The position numbers and the translations under genes were made by a program. Under the pieces are notes generated by a model. It was not told the origin of the DNA, searched no databases, and saw only the letters and a program-made list of their open reading frames with translations. DNA of 64,000 nucleotides. Origin: Pilaira anomala. Taxonomy: Eukaryota > Mucoromycota > Mucoromycetes > Mucorales > Mucoraceae. The stretch covers positions 244,338-308,337 of the forward strand of contig JAIXMQ010000038.1 in NCBI GenBank assembly GCA_025716855.1. The letters are read 5' to 3'. This document shows, piece by piece, positions 1 through 10,020 of this stretch (position 1 is the first letter of the stretch; each line of letters begins with the position of its first letter).

Positions 1-574
1 TACGTTCGGCTTCTTCTAATTCTAATCTAATTCTTTCTTCTTCTAATCGTTTCTTTTCTACCGCAATTTTTTCTCTACGTGCACTTTCCTTTTTAGACTT
101 TGCATTGGCCACATCCAATCTACTAAAAATAGACTCAATCGATTCAATCACTTTACGCTTCTTTTGTTTAATATTTGACACCAACTCATTTTCAAATTCA
201 GTAGCCTCTTTTTCTTCTTCTGCTTTCAAAATCGCAGTCAAAGGTCGAATCGCATCTAATTTTTCCATTAATTGTAACAAGAGTTCATTCGTGTGTGCTA
301 AAGTATATTCCTTTCGCTTGAATTCTTTGTCTGTACATCCTTCGTCCTCGACTGTACTTTCTGCTTCCTTCATATCCGATTCAATCTTTTCTACTTGCTC
401 CTTGATTTGTTGTAAAGTACGTAAAGTACTCTTTTCATTCTTACGGGCTTCCTTTCTACGTTTGGCTCGTCTATCGTCTTCTAAAACATAATAAGTCAAA
501 CTTGTACCTAAAATAGCTAAAGAAATAACAGCTACTCCATAAATTAAAATCGACTTGTTTTTCTGTAACTCCAT
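1..574 (-). CDS. N-terminally anchored coiled-coil protein, possible BAG-domain (Snl1-like) cochaperone; 3' part outside window
   Basis: An open frame runs from ATG at 574 to the window edge (about 191 codons) with no stop, so the C-terminus is missing. Residues about 8-29 form one hydrophobic helix preceded by KNK, which suggests a signal-anchor. The rest is highly charged and helical, with heptad-like runs of E, K and L. Around residues 100-150 is a stretch resembling a BAG domain, with LLLQLMEKLDAI followed by two further helices. BAG proteins bind the Hsp70 ATPase domain and promote nucleotide exchange; fungal Snl1 is anchored to the ER/nuclear envelope by an N-terminal helix, which fits this layout. 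The BAG call is inference from helix pattern only; a generic membrane-anchored coiled coil is the alternative. No intron is seen. A GGT microsatellite (about 585-602) lies just upstream. Confidence 0.5.
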   Translation of the reverse strand, partial: MELQKNKSILIYGVAVISLAILGTSLTYYVLEDDRRAKRRKEARKNEKSTLRTLQQIKEQVEKIESDMKEAESTVEDEGCTDKEFKRKEYTLAHTNELLLQLMEKLDAIRPLTAILKAEEEKEATEFENELVSNIKQKKRKVIESIESIFSRLDVANAKSKKESARREKIAVEKKRLEEERIRLELEEAER

Positions 575-804
575 GGGTGTAAGAAGGTGGTGGTGGTGGT
601 GGGGGGGGGAGATTTTTAGTTTGAAAAAAAAAAAAAAAAGTGAAAGAAAAACAAAAAACAAAAAGTGACAGCCCTTCAAATAAATACCTATCTCTCTTTT
701 AAATTATACAACCAAAAAAAAAAAGACGTCATCTTTAAAGAAAAACAATGTTTTTTTTTTTTATTTCTCTAAAAAAAAAAAAGTATAAAATATATAACAA
801 AAAT

Positions 805-2991
805 TTACAAGTAATCATAACCAGCACCACTTCTAACCTTGACATGTTTCTTTCCCTTCTTATGTTTCTTTGAAGAAGCATCACCTACATCACCTAAATT
901 AGCTTGAACTAAAGCCATACGTGCCTTTCTACTCATAGGTAAAGGTGTACCATCATCCGCAAGCACACGTTGATGGGGATATAACGTCACACGACCACCT
1001 GTCATGGAAGATGCGACACTTTGCTTTCCACTCACATTAGGTTTAGATAATTGGTTAACGAAAAATGCTTTATCCACTGCATCCGTTTTAGATCCCGCCT
1101 GAGTTCTTGTACCATCAGAAGGTGCAACATAATTTAATGCTGTACTGGGAACACGCGTAGTAGGTGCCAATTTCTTAAATACCTTGAGTGCAGCTTCATT
1201 GATTTCCTTATTAAATTCCTCTGCATCCACTTGAGGAGGTGGGTGACAGAACAAGAGTTTACCATTCACATAATCCTTCAAGATATATCTGGCTGCACGG
1301 GCTTCATCTGGATTACCTTGACTAGAACGAACATAACCTCTTGCAATAGCATAGGTTGAACATAATTCTGCTGCAGTTGGCATACCAGTACCACCATCTT
1401 CAACTGGGACTGTACGAATACGAATACCATAAGTAGCTTCCAATACATTTTGTGGAATACGTTTAGCTACTAAAGTACAGGGTCCTGTATGTTCACGAAG
1501 TTGATCAATAGGTAAAACACCGTTACAGACTTGATCTGCTTTGGTGGTCGAGAACGTAGGGAATACTAAACCAGGACAATCACAAAGAACAAGACTAGGG
1601 GTCAAATGAATCGTTTGGAAATGCTTGGTCTTACCAGGTGTAGATGAGACTGAAACTCTCTTTTCTCCAATAATTGCATTAATCGTACTAGATTTACCTA
1701 CATTGGGATAACCAACTAAACCAATTGTAATCTTTTCAATCTCACCATTTTCATCTAAAAAAAAAAAAATGTTTAAATTTTATATATATATATTTATAAT
1801 AATAATAAAGAGCAAAACTTACTCTTGACAACAGGTGTTTGTTCAATTAATAAATCTAATAAATCAGTTGTGGTACGACAACGAGTACGTTCATCATCTT
1901 CTTCTTCATTTTCAACATTAAGAGAAGCCTTTGATAAAAAGTCAGTGATCTTCTCAATTTCTTCCTTCTTTTCCTCGACTTCTTTCGCTTCCTCCACAAT
2001 ATCTTCATCACTATCTTCTTCTCCATTTTCAACTCGAGCAGCCTGTTCCTTTAAAGCCTCTTCCAAAGCCTGACGTTCTCTTTCTTCCTCCTCCTCTTGC
2101 ATCTTTTGTGCAGCCAAAGCAGCCGAAAAGAAAGTATACTTGATACCTTGTGCATCAAAGTAATCCGCCCACTTCTTTCTTTGCTTCACCGTCAAGAAAT
2201 CGGCCTTATTGATCAACAACAAATTACGTTTGTTTTCATCCACTTCCAACACATACTTTTCAAGATCCGCAGATCGAAACAACATTGGGTTACGTGCATC
2301 CACAATCTGTACAATCAACTGTGATCTTTCAATCACTCGCCAAAGTTGACGCCAGACCTCTAAATTCTTTTCAAACGGTGTTAACAATAACCCTTCTTCG
2401 TCTTCTAATGTGGCCATGGATCGTCTCCAGTTTAAAAATGCTTCTCGCTCGTTACGTTGTACTTGCTCGCCTGTCATCGATTTCTCCCAGTGAGGTCGAC
2501 GAGGGACTGAGAGTTTGTCAACGTTGGCTTCTTGCTTTACAATTCTTTCTTTTTCTTCTTGTTCAGAGATTAAAAATGGGTTTTGATAATCGTTTTGAAT
2601 TACTTTGACATTTAATCTCTCTATTTATTTTTTTAAAAAAAAAAAAAAAGTTAGATCTCTCAAACTTGCTTTCCTTCTTTCTTTCTTTTTCTTTTCTCTT
2701 ACCAGCTGTGAAATCTGTACCAGCAAGTGCAGCTGTACTCAAGAAAGCATCTAAATCATTCTCTTGAGTAATACTTTGCATCTTAACCCACTTGGGCCCT
2801 TCTGCAACTTCAGTTGTATGCTATTTAAAAAAAAAAAGCTTAATATCTTTTTTTTTTAAAAAAAAAAACGTTCTTATCAAACTACTTACAAGAACACCTT
2901 CATCAAGTGCAATAGCTTTTTGTCCTTGGAAACGAGATCGAATCACGGCTCTACCGAGAGAACTCGTTTGCTTCTTCTTTGGTGGTGGCAT
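805..2991 (-). CDS. LSG1: Large-subunit ribosome-biogenesis GTPase LSG1
   Basis: Four exons join in frame to 655 aa: 2890-2991, 2703-2820, 1823-2620, 805-1754 (stop 805-807). The length matches yeast and human Lsg1 (about 640-660). It is a circularly permuted GTPase: G4 (NKAD, about residue 211) precedes G1 (GYPNVGKSS, about residue 352) and G3 (DCPG). The N-terminus has the family's SLGRA block, and AALAGTDF lies across exon 2. An acidic E/K-rich insert between G4 and G1 is typical, and the C-terminus is lysine-rich. Lsg1 acts in the cytoplasm on pre-60S particles, releasing the export adaptor Nmd3 and completing subunit maturation. Introns are 187, 82 and 69 nt, with T- or A-rich interiors. 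Exon boundaries rest on GTAAG donors and frame continuity. Identification is very secure. Confidence 0.95.
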
Positions 2992-5059
2992 GCTTTTTAT
3001 ATATAAAAATAAACTTTTTTTTTTGTAAAAAAAAAAAAGAAGGGAAAAAAATAGCTTAAAAAAAAATTATGCCCTTTAGATTGTGAAGTGAATTAGTAAA
3101 AGCCGTCACAAGCCACTACCACCATGAGTAAGCAATTCGTTTCCTTATCAAGTTGTTTGAAGCACTGTAGCTTTAGCTTTGTGTCATTTGAACAAAATAA
3201 AGAACTGAGAGATAGAATTGATTTAATTTGATTCTTTGCTTAAAATTAAAAGGTTGATGTTTGAAAGAGAGAGAGAGAGAGAGAGAGAGAGATAAGAGTA
3301 TATACATTCACTATATCCATTATAACATTGTGAAATGTTTAATATATGAGTGTGTATGTACAATAGCCGCAGTAATTTGGTTATAGACTTTTTCAACTAA
3401 AAACAAGATATTATCAACTTGAATAAACAAAAAAGTACAATTACACACAACAAACAAAAGTCATATGAATCAGAAAAAAAAAAAAAATCTTGAATCTAGC
3501 AACTTCCAGAATATAACCTTTTTTTGATTTTCTCATCATTCCCATTCGCCTTTTAACATGTGAATTTATTTATGAACACCATCTGACATTTGTTTCTTTT
3601 GGCGTGAGCAAAAAATTTCTTTTGTTTGCTTACATATTCATCTTCATACGCATCATGTGAAATAGATTCTCTCTTATTTATCAAATATTTATTAAAGAAA
3701 ATTCTTTTTTTTTCTGTGAATTGACGAGAGCAACGACTCCGTGTAATATCACAAATTCTAAAATATTTGTATGTATATATTTATTATTTTGTTAAAATGT
3801 ATGGTAATATAATAAAAAAAAAAAATGTTTATTTTTTATTTAGGGCGATTTGATTGGCTGGCCAAAATCTTTCAGAAACAAAAAAAAAGTTGAATTCAGG
3901 ATCATGATTTTTCTCTTGTCTAATTAAAGTCCTTCAATATAAACTATCCTCTTATACAATGTTATATCTAAACGATGCATAATTTAAAGGCGCATCTTTT
4001 TATATACTTTAAAATATTATTCTATTTGTAAAAAATATACTTGCCCTAACAAAAACTGTAATTTTGATTTCTTCAGATATATCTTAATCTTTATTACTAC
4101 TTTACTTTGATTTTTACACCATTAGAAAGAGAATAAAATTCTGTATTGAAATCAATTAAAAACATATAGTCTAAAACCTTTTTAATGCGATGATAAATCC
4201 ATATTTTTGATTTTTGAAAAAAAGCAAAGGGGGTCAATGGCATAAAATTTTCATGCGGTGTTTAAAAGTATCTGTGGGAGAATTTTGGGTGAAAATCTTT
4301 TTTGTTTGATGTATTTACGAAGGACAACGGCACTTTTGTATCAACACACACTTTTGGAACAGCAATCTGATAAATAGAGGCTTAACGTTTGCAACAAGTA
4401 AATCCCTCAATTCGATAAATATTTGATATCCAACATTATGAGTGGTTGGTTGGTGCGCACCTCTCACATCCACTTTCAATTGATTATTTTACAACTCAGT
4501 GGCATTTTCGTACAACAATCTCGGCCTTCGGGGGAGATGAAGTATGACAATAAACCCTTCACTAATATTTTTACTGAACAAAAAAAAAAAAAAAAAAGAT
4601 TACAGATGGAAGCAATACGAACATTAGATCTTTGTAATACAATTGATCCCTTTCACAACATGAAGATTGAATACAAAAACCTAAATCTTCACGTTCTTGT
4701 CTTCAATGTTTGTTTTTTTCATCTTTACATATAACTTTAAACTTCTTACCATTTTCTGCTGTTTCTAAACTGGTTAATAGTTAAATCAGCAAAAAAGGAA
4801 GCAGGCAAGCATCTCACCTCTAAAACATCAAAGCATTTTGGGAAAATTTCTTATTTCAGACCTACAAAAAAAAAAAAAAAAAAAAACCTTAATTTTGCTG
4901 GTACTACTGCTATATATGCACTTTAAAATAATTTACAAATTCTTGTGTAGCCTTTCAATTGATAAAAGAACGTGTTAAAATTTTCTCCCTCTCTCTTTTT
5001 TTTTCTTTCAGTCTCTCTCTCTATCTCTCTTTTTCAAAAACTTTTCTAACCAAATTAAT
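2992..5059. other. Intergenic, AT-rich, about 2.1 kb
   Basis: This spacer lies between divergent genes (LSG1 on minus, the dehydrogenase on plus), so it should hold both promoters. It contains a GA microsatellite (about 3264-3292) and several A or T homopolymers. A CT-rich stretch (4981-5035) immediately precedes the dehydrogenase start and is a plausible core promoter/5' UTR. Open frames here, such as 4423-4734, are low-complexity and match nothing I recognise. Confidence 0.6.
3264..3292. repeat. GA dinucleotide microsatellite
   Basis: About 14 perfect GA units in the LSG1-dehydrogenase spacer. Confidence 0.9.
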
Positions 5060-6240
5060 ATGGACGGATACGTTTGCATTATCACAGGAGCCAACTCTTT
5101 GACCGGTATTGGGTAAAATATCCTTTTCATATATCATCTCAGCTTAAATTAACATTATCTATAGTCGTGCCAGTGCTTACTCTTTTGCCAAGTTAAATGC
5201 AAAAGCCATTTACGTTACTGATCTTCATGATAATAACCTTGCTTCTTTAGCAGAAAATGTCAAAGAGACCACAGGTGTTGATTGTATCCCCATGAAGATG
5301 GATGCTAGCTGTGATGAAGATATTTTGGCTGTCATCGAAGCCGCTATGGAAAAATACGGTCGTCTTGATGTTTTCTTTGCTAATGCTGGTGTTGCTGGTC
5401 GTCACCCTTTTGTTACCCAAACCAAGGAAGCTTTCCTTGAAATGATGAGTGTAAACGCCTGGAGGTAATTTATTATTTTATTTTATTCTTCATGTATATT
5501 TTCTGACCGTTTTTGTAGTGTTTTCGCTGCTGTAAAATATGCTTCTATTGCTATGGAAAAGACCTCCGAAGAAAAGAAGGTTGGTGGTGGCGCTATTATC
5601 TGTACTGCCTCCGGTATGTGATTTTTTATGGTTTTTTTTTAACATATCATTAACTAACCTATTTTTTTTTTTTTTTTTTTAGTTGGTGGTGTAAGATCCG
5701 GTGGTGGACCCATGTCTTATTCCGCATCAAAAGCTGCGTAAGTGAATAAAGAAGGGAAAAAATACCCATGAATGTGTCTAATAAATACAACATTATAGTG
5801 TCATCAACATCTGTCAAACTGCTGCTTGGAGATTACACGGAAAGAACATTAGAGTCAATGCCATTTGTCCCGTAAGTTGCAAATAAAAAAAAAATTAAGG
5901 ATCACATACATACTTAACATCATATTATTTTTTTTTTAGGGACTTATCAAAACTGAAATGACTGATGTCGTTTTCGATTACATCAAGGATAAAAAAGATG
6001 TTGAAACTGCTCTCATGAAGACTACTGCTTTAGAAAGATATGGTAAACCTGAAGAAGTAAGTAAAACGATTGTACCTTTTTTTTGGCATTTAAAAACTAA
6101 TAACCTATACTTTTTAGGTTGCTGCTTTAGTTGCATTCTTAGGTAGTGCTGGTGGATCTTATATCACTGGTCAAGATATCAAGGTTGATGGTGGTATCAC
6201 TGCTGCCGTACCTTACAGTCCTTTCTTTGGAGAAAGTTAA
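5060..6240 (+). CDS. Short-chain dehydrogenase/reductase (SDR)
   Basis: Seven exons join in frame to 271 aa: 5060-5112, 5165-5464, 5519-5613, 5683-5737, 5799-5871, 5940-6056, 6118-6240. All introns are 50-70 nt GT-AG. The classical SDR layout is visible: cofactor loop TGANSLTGIGRA at residues 9-20, NAG at about residue 92 (FFANAGVAG), and the catalytic YSASK. The acidic residue ending beta-2 (VTDLHD) suggests NAD(H) rather than NADP(H), which is inference. The C-terminal block GSAGGSYITGQDIKVDGG is typical of classical SDRs that use alcohols or 3-oxoacyl substrates. Substrate cannot be assigned. The gene is convergent with the acetyltransferase at 6687-7356. Its last codons and stop lie in a 44-bp tandem duplication. 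Confidence 0.9.
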
Positions 6241-6310
6241 ATTATTTAAATATCAATTCGTACCCTTTCTTTGGAGAAAGTTAAATTATTTAAATATCAA
6301 TTCGTACCCT
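6220..6310. repeat. 44-bp tandem duplication spanning the SDR stop codon
   Basis: A 44-base unit starting at 6220 is repeated almost exactly from 6264. The first copy holds the last codons and stop of the dehydrogenase; the second lies wholly in the 3' UTR. Confidence 0.9.
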
Positions 6311-6686
6311 TTTTTTTTTTTTTATGAATGTGAAAAATATTAATTCCCCCTCCCCCAACCCCCTTCATAAAATAAATCTTTTTATAATCTTCACAATACC
6401 AAATATATAACTCTTATATGGTTTTGATAACTGATTGGATTATCTTAATGGATGTGTACCACCAAGACTTCAATTTCTTCCAAAATATAATTTGTGCTTC
6501 ATTTGTGTACCAAACACCGGAGATCGATGTAGCAAAAGACAAACCAATAAAATTTTGGGATATTGTGTAGCCCGTTGACAACGATTTGTACAAAAAACAG
6601 GTTCGTTTGTCATTTGGAAACATATTCATTACATCAAATTTATTTTTTTACATTTTCTAAATAGCTTTATTATACAATTCTCATTC
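6241..6686. other. Convergent intergenic spacer
   Basis: 3' flank shared by the dehydrogenase (plus) and the acetyltransferase (minus). It holds the second 44-bp repeat copy, a T-run, and AATAAA-like signals (for example near 6367). A minus-strand open frame at 6414-6629 has no recognisable features and I do not call it. Confidence 0.5.
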
Positions 6687-7356
6687 TTATTTCGTGGCAG
6701 TACCACCATAGACATATTTATCCCAGGCAAAATGCTTGAAAGAAGGTATTAACTTGCCTTCTTCTACCTGAGCATCAGTGATATATTCCAAAAATACAAC
6801 ATCCAAGTATCTTCCAAACTTATAACCAACATCGTGGAAATGACCTACTTTTTTAAATCCAAACTTATCAAACAAAATTACTGAGCCTTCATTCTCTGCT
6901 GTAATACCAGCGATCAAGTTACGAAACCGCATTTCTTTACCAATACGCATCATCTCAGTCAGCATAAGTCTACCTAATCCTCGACGTTGATGATCTTGGT
7001 GGATATATAAAGATATTTCAGTAGTTCTATATGATTTAACAGTTAGTAAACTATATACTCCATACGAAAAATAAAATAAAATATAAACCTTACAAGATAA
7101 AAGCAGTATGAGGTCTAAATCCTCCATAGTTGGCGTATGCAATAGCTTTATTTGTTTCTTTTTCGGCTGCAACAATAATGGGATACCCTTTCGCCTTTGT
7201 TTCCATAAACCAAGTTAAGCGATTGTCAAGTGGAACTGTATCGTACATGAAGAGACAAGTAGAGTTTGCAATGCGCTCATTGTAAATTTCGAGAATTTCA
7301 GGAAGATCGGACTCAACAGCAGCACGAATAGTGTACAACTCCAAAGGGTTAACCAT
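6687..7356 (-). CDS. GNAT-family N-acetyltransferase (phosphinothricin/amino-acid acetyltransferase-like)
   Basis: Two exons, 7094-7356 and 6687-7026, join to 200 aa. The 67-nt intron has a textbook branch site (TACTAAC) upstream of its ATAG acceptor. The N-terminus (IRAAVESDLPEILEIYNERI) and the GYPIIVAAE strand resemble the phosphinothricin acetyltransferase/MnaT group. Motif A of the acetyl-CoA site is QRRGLGRLM, and the C-terminal FGFKKVGHFHDVGYKFG is characteristic of the same group. Such enzymes move acetyl from acetyl-CoA to the amino group of amino-acid analogues such as methionine sulfone/sulfoximine; the substrate here is inferred from family only. It shares a 137-bp divergent promoter with FEX1. 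Confidence 0.87.
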
Positions 7357-7493
7357 GATTTTATGAGAAAGATAAAGAAAGAAGCTCTCATATGATTCAA
7401 ATAAAGCCTAATCAATAAGGTCGAAATGCAGTCACTATCTCCGTGTCTTCGGATGATATTCTTGTCCACTATCAATGCACTTTACGCTTTATT
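7357..7493. promoter_or_regulatory. Compact divergent promoter, acetyltransferase / FEX1
   Basis: Only 137 bp separate the two outward-facing start codons, so both promoters must lie here or overlap the genes. No specific factor site is recognised. Confidence 0.5.
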
Positions 7494-8535
7494 ATGGAAG
7501 AACCACAAAAGAGAGTAATAGAAATAAATGAAAATAAGATTGCCATCGCAGCAGCCATCGTGCCATGGTCCATTGCTGGCGTTTTAATTCGAATCGCCTT
7601 GACTCGATTGCAAACTTATCCTGGGATGCCAGTATTTAGTCTGGTGTATGCACAGTGGGTCGGTTGTCTTATTATAGGAATAGCAACACAATACAAAAAG
7701 CATTTGTTTGCATGGTAACTACTAAAAGAAAAGAGAAAAACAGTGACCTTCCTTTTTTCAATTGATTTATGCTAAAATAAAGTTTAGGCATCACCCATTA
7801 CATCCAGGCATTTCAAGTGGTTTATGCGGTTCAATCACTACCTTTTCATCATGGCAGTTAGGCATTTTTAAAGAATTTGCCAACTACGACGCATATCCTC
7901 ACACCAGAGGAAAGAATGTGTTAGCAGCTTTGTCAGAATTCATTGTTACACTAGCCATGTCAATAAATGGTCTAGTGTTTGGAAATCATATTGGTGAATT
8001 AACTGCATCGAGATGGAATGTAGAATTCGAACAAAAAATTATTCCTCGCGAATTTTCATTTCGATATCTTTCTACTGCCGATTATATAACAATTGTAGTG
8101 GCAATCATTAGCTGGCTAGGCGTTGTATTTGCTGCCATATTTAGTAATAGTCAAAGGGATTTAGCGTTTGCCTGCGTATTTGCTCCTATAGGTGCTCTTA
8201 CGCGATGGTATTTATCCTTTTATAATGGAAAGTTACCTAATTTTCCAATTGGTACATTTATCGTCAATGTTTTTGGGACAATTGTTTTAGCGTCTTTGAC
8301 ATTGGTTCAGTCAGGTGTTTATATGACGACTGTTGGCTGTAGTGTAGTGCAAGGTTTAGCTGACGGATACTGTGGATGCTTAACTACAATCTCTACTTTT
8401 GTATCAGAAATAATTGCGTTGCCGAGAAGAAGCGCATATTGTTATGGCTTTACATCTGTAGTTGTATCTCAAATTTGTATGTTTATAGTTTTGGGATCTT
8501 ATATATGGTCACAAGGTATACATTCATATTGCTAA
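7494..8535 (+). CDS. FEX1: Fluoride export protein FEX1 (double CrcB/Fluc)
   Basis: Two exons, 7494-7714 and 7788-8535, give 322 aa. The protein is a fusion of two CrcB/Fluc halves. The first half has the GLCGSITTFSSW segment and the second has the matching GYCGCLTTISTFVSE segment; these carry the threonine/serine and phenylalanine positions that line the fluoride path. GALTRWYLS and NFPIGTFIVNVFGT are also typical. About nine hydrophobic helices are visible. FEX proteins sit in the plasma membrane and let cytosolic fluoride escape, giving resistance. ATG 7494 is the first methionine codon in frame; the frame extends upstream to 7443 only through non-ATG codons. The last part of this gene has a degraded copy near 11.55 kb. 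Confidence 0.92.
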
Positions 8536-8546
8536 AATGTGGTAAA

Positions 8547-8637
8547 ACATTTCTCATATTCGTCATAGTTAACTATACTTGAAACTCATAACCTTATTTT
8601 TAATAAATAATGGAATCAGCCTTAATGTTATTTAAGG
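8547..8637 (+). promoter_or_regulatory. Promoter of family gene A: shared 20-mer plus TATA-like box
   Basis: ACATTTCTCATATTCGTCAT at 8547-8566, just after the FEX1 stop, recurs upstream of B, C, F and G. TATTTAAGG at 8629-8637 recurs at a similar distance in B, C, E, F and G. A T10/A10 dyad at 8695-8714 immediately precedes the start codon region. Confidence 0.55.
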
Positions 8638-8721
8638 GTCCATTTAATAATTTATCTTTTTTTTTTTTTTTCTTCTCTTTTAATATTATTCTTCTTTTTT
8701 TTTTAAAAAAAAAATAACAAG

Positions 8722-10020
8722 ATGAAACAACTATTGACCATTTCTGCAATTTCATTGTTCGTGGCTTCTATATCTGCTACTTATACCCCAGAAAAAAGAC
8801 TCTCAATTCCTATCAATCCATGTTGCACTGGTCGACCCGTCCCATCTAGTCTGGATTGTAGCCTTGTGAAATGTGCAAATCCCGATTTATGTACTCCCGG
8901 CCAATCTTTTCTTTCGAGCGATGGCTGCAATACATGCTTCTGTCCTGATAGTGGACTGAAATCCAATGCTGGATGTACAAAAAAAGCTTGTCCGATACCC
9001 TATATATCTGAATTTTGCGTTCCTGGAATATCATTTACTGCTGGTGACGGCTGTAATACTTGTAGTTGTCCCCCCTCAGGTCTTAAATCTGAAGCTGCTT
9101 GTACTTTAAAGGCTTGTTTATCACCACCAGTTAACGTTGTGATTGGCGAGTTTTGTAAACCCTACGATACGTTTTTAGCTGACGATGGTTGTAATAAGTG
9201 TAGTTGTCCTCAAAGTGGATTTAAAAACGAAGCCGCTTGTACTAAAATGGCATGTCCCTCATATGACGATACTTGTACTCCAGGTGCTTCCTTCCAACCC
9301 GTTGATAGATCAGCCCCTTGTATCTGCCCTCCAAGCGGATTAAAGAGTGAAGCAACTGTTTGCGCCGTTAATTCACCACCCATAGTACAGGCAACCTGCA
9401 ATCCTGGAACTACTTTCCAACAAGCAAACGATAGCTCTATCTCCTGTACTTGTCCTCCTAGCGGGTTACAACAAGAGGCAACTGATTGCATCGCTATTGA
9501 TAGCTTTCCTCCTGTAACTGATACTACTTGCACACCTGGTAGTACATACGCACTAGATCAAGATGAATCTTTTACCTGTACTTGCCCATCAAGCGGAATA
9601 AAGAGTGATCCCACCATTTGTATAAAAGAAGTTATTACCCCACCTATTCAATATGATAATTGTATTCCGGGAACTACGTTTATGGATACTGATGGTTGTA
9701 ATACTTGTTCGTGCCCTACCAGCGGAATCAAGAGTGAAGCTGCATGTACCGTTATGGCCTGTGCTCCATACACAAAAAAAAACACTACTCAATGTACACC
9801 TGGAGAGCCATTTGATCATGAAGACGGTTGCAATACTTGTACATGTCCTGATAGTGGTTTCAAGGGAGAAGCAGCGTGTACTCGTTTGTTTTGCGTAGAT
9901 ACTAATCAATGTATTCCTGGAACTACTTTTATGGCTGAGGATGGATGCAATTCGTGTATCTGTCCCAAGAATGGAGTTAGAGCAAATGCGGGCTGTACAA
10001 GAAACCCTTGCATCCTATAG
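8722..10020 (+). CDS. Family gene A: secreted multi-module pacifastin-like protein (9 modules)
   Basis: Intronless, 432 aa. Residues 1-19 (MKQLLTISAISLFVASISA) are a signal peptide. After a short cysteine-containing cap, nine modules begin at Cys 57, 99, 145, 185, 226, 270, 314, 358 and 397. Modules 1, 2, 3, 7, 8 and 9 keep all six cysteines of the pacifastin pattern; 4, 5 and 6 have only four, lacking Cys2 and Cys6. Pacifastins are small serine-protease inhibitors whose P1 residue follows the C-T pair near the end. By that rule P1 here is K, L, K, (none), (none), (none), V, R, R. The role as a secreted multi-headed inhibitor is inferred; a structural wall/spore protein is the alternative. 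The last three modules are about 96% identical in DNA to those of gene D. Confidence 0.85.
   Translation: MKQLLTISAISLFVASISATYTPEKRLSIPINPCCTGRPVPSSLDCSLVKCANPDLCTPGQSFLSSDGCNTCFCPDSGLKSNAGCTKKACPIPYISEFCVPGISFTAGDGCNTCSCPPSGLKSEAACTLKACLSPPVNVVIGEFCKPYDTFLADDGCNKCSCPQSGFKNEAACTKMACPSYDDTCTPGASFQPVDRSAPCICPPSGLKSEATVCAVNSPPIVQATCNPGTTFQQANDSSISCTCPPSGLQQEATDCIAIDSFPPVTDTTCTPGSTYALDQDESFTCTCPSSGIKSDPTICIKEVITPPIQYDNCIPGTTFMDTDGCNTCSCPTSGIKSEAACTVMACAPYTKKNTTQCTPGEPFDHEDGCNTCTCPDSGFKGEAACTRLFCVDTNQCIPGTTFMAEDGCNSCICPKNGVRANAGCTRNPCIL

Noticed and set aside
4423..4734. 103-codon plus-strand frame
   Set aside because: Contains a lysine run from an A homopolymer and no recognisable domain; no splice or family support.
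7443..7493. Upstream extension of FEX1 to 7443
   Set aside because: The frame is open but the only possible start there is GTG; ATG 7494 is the first methionine.
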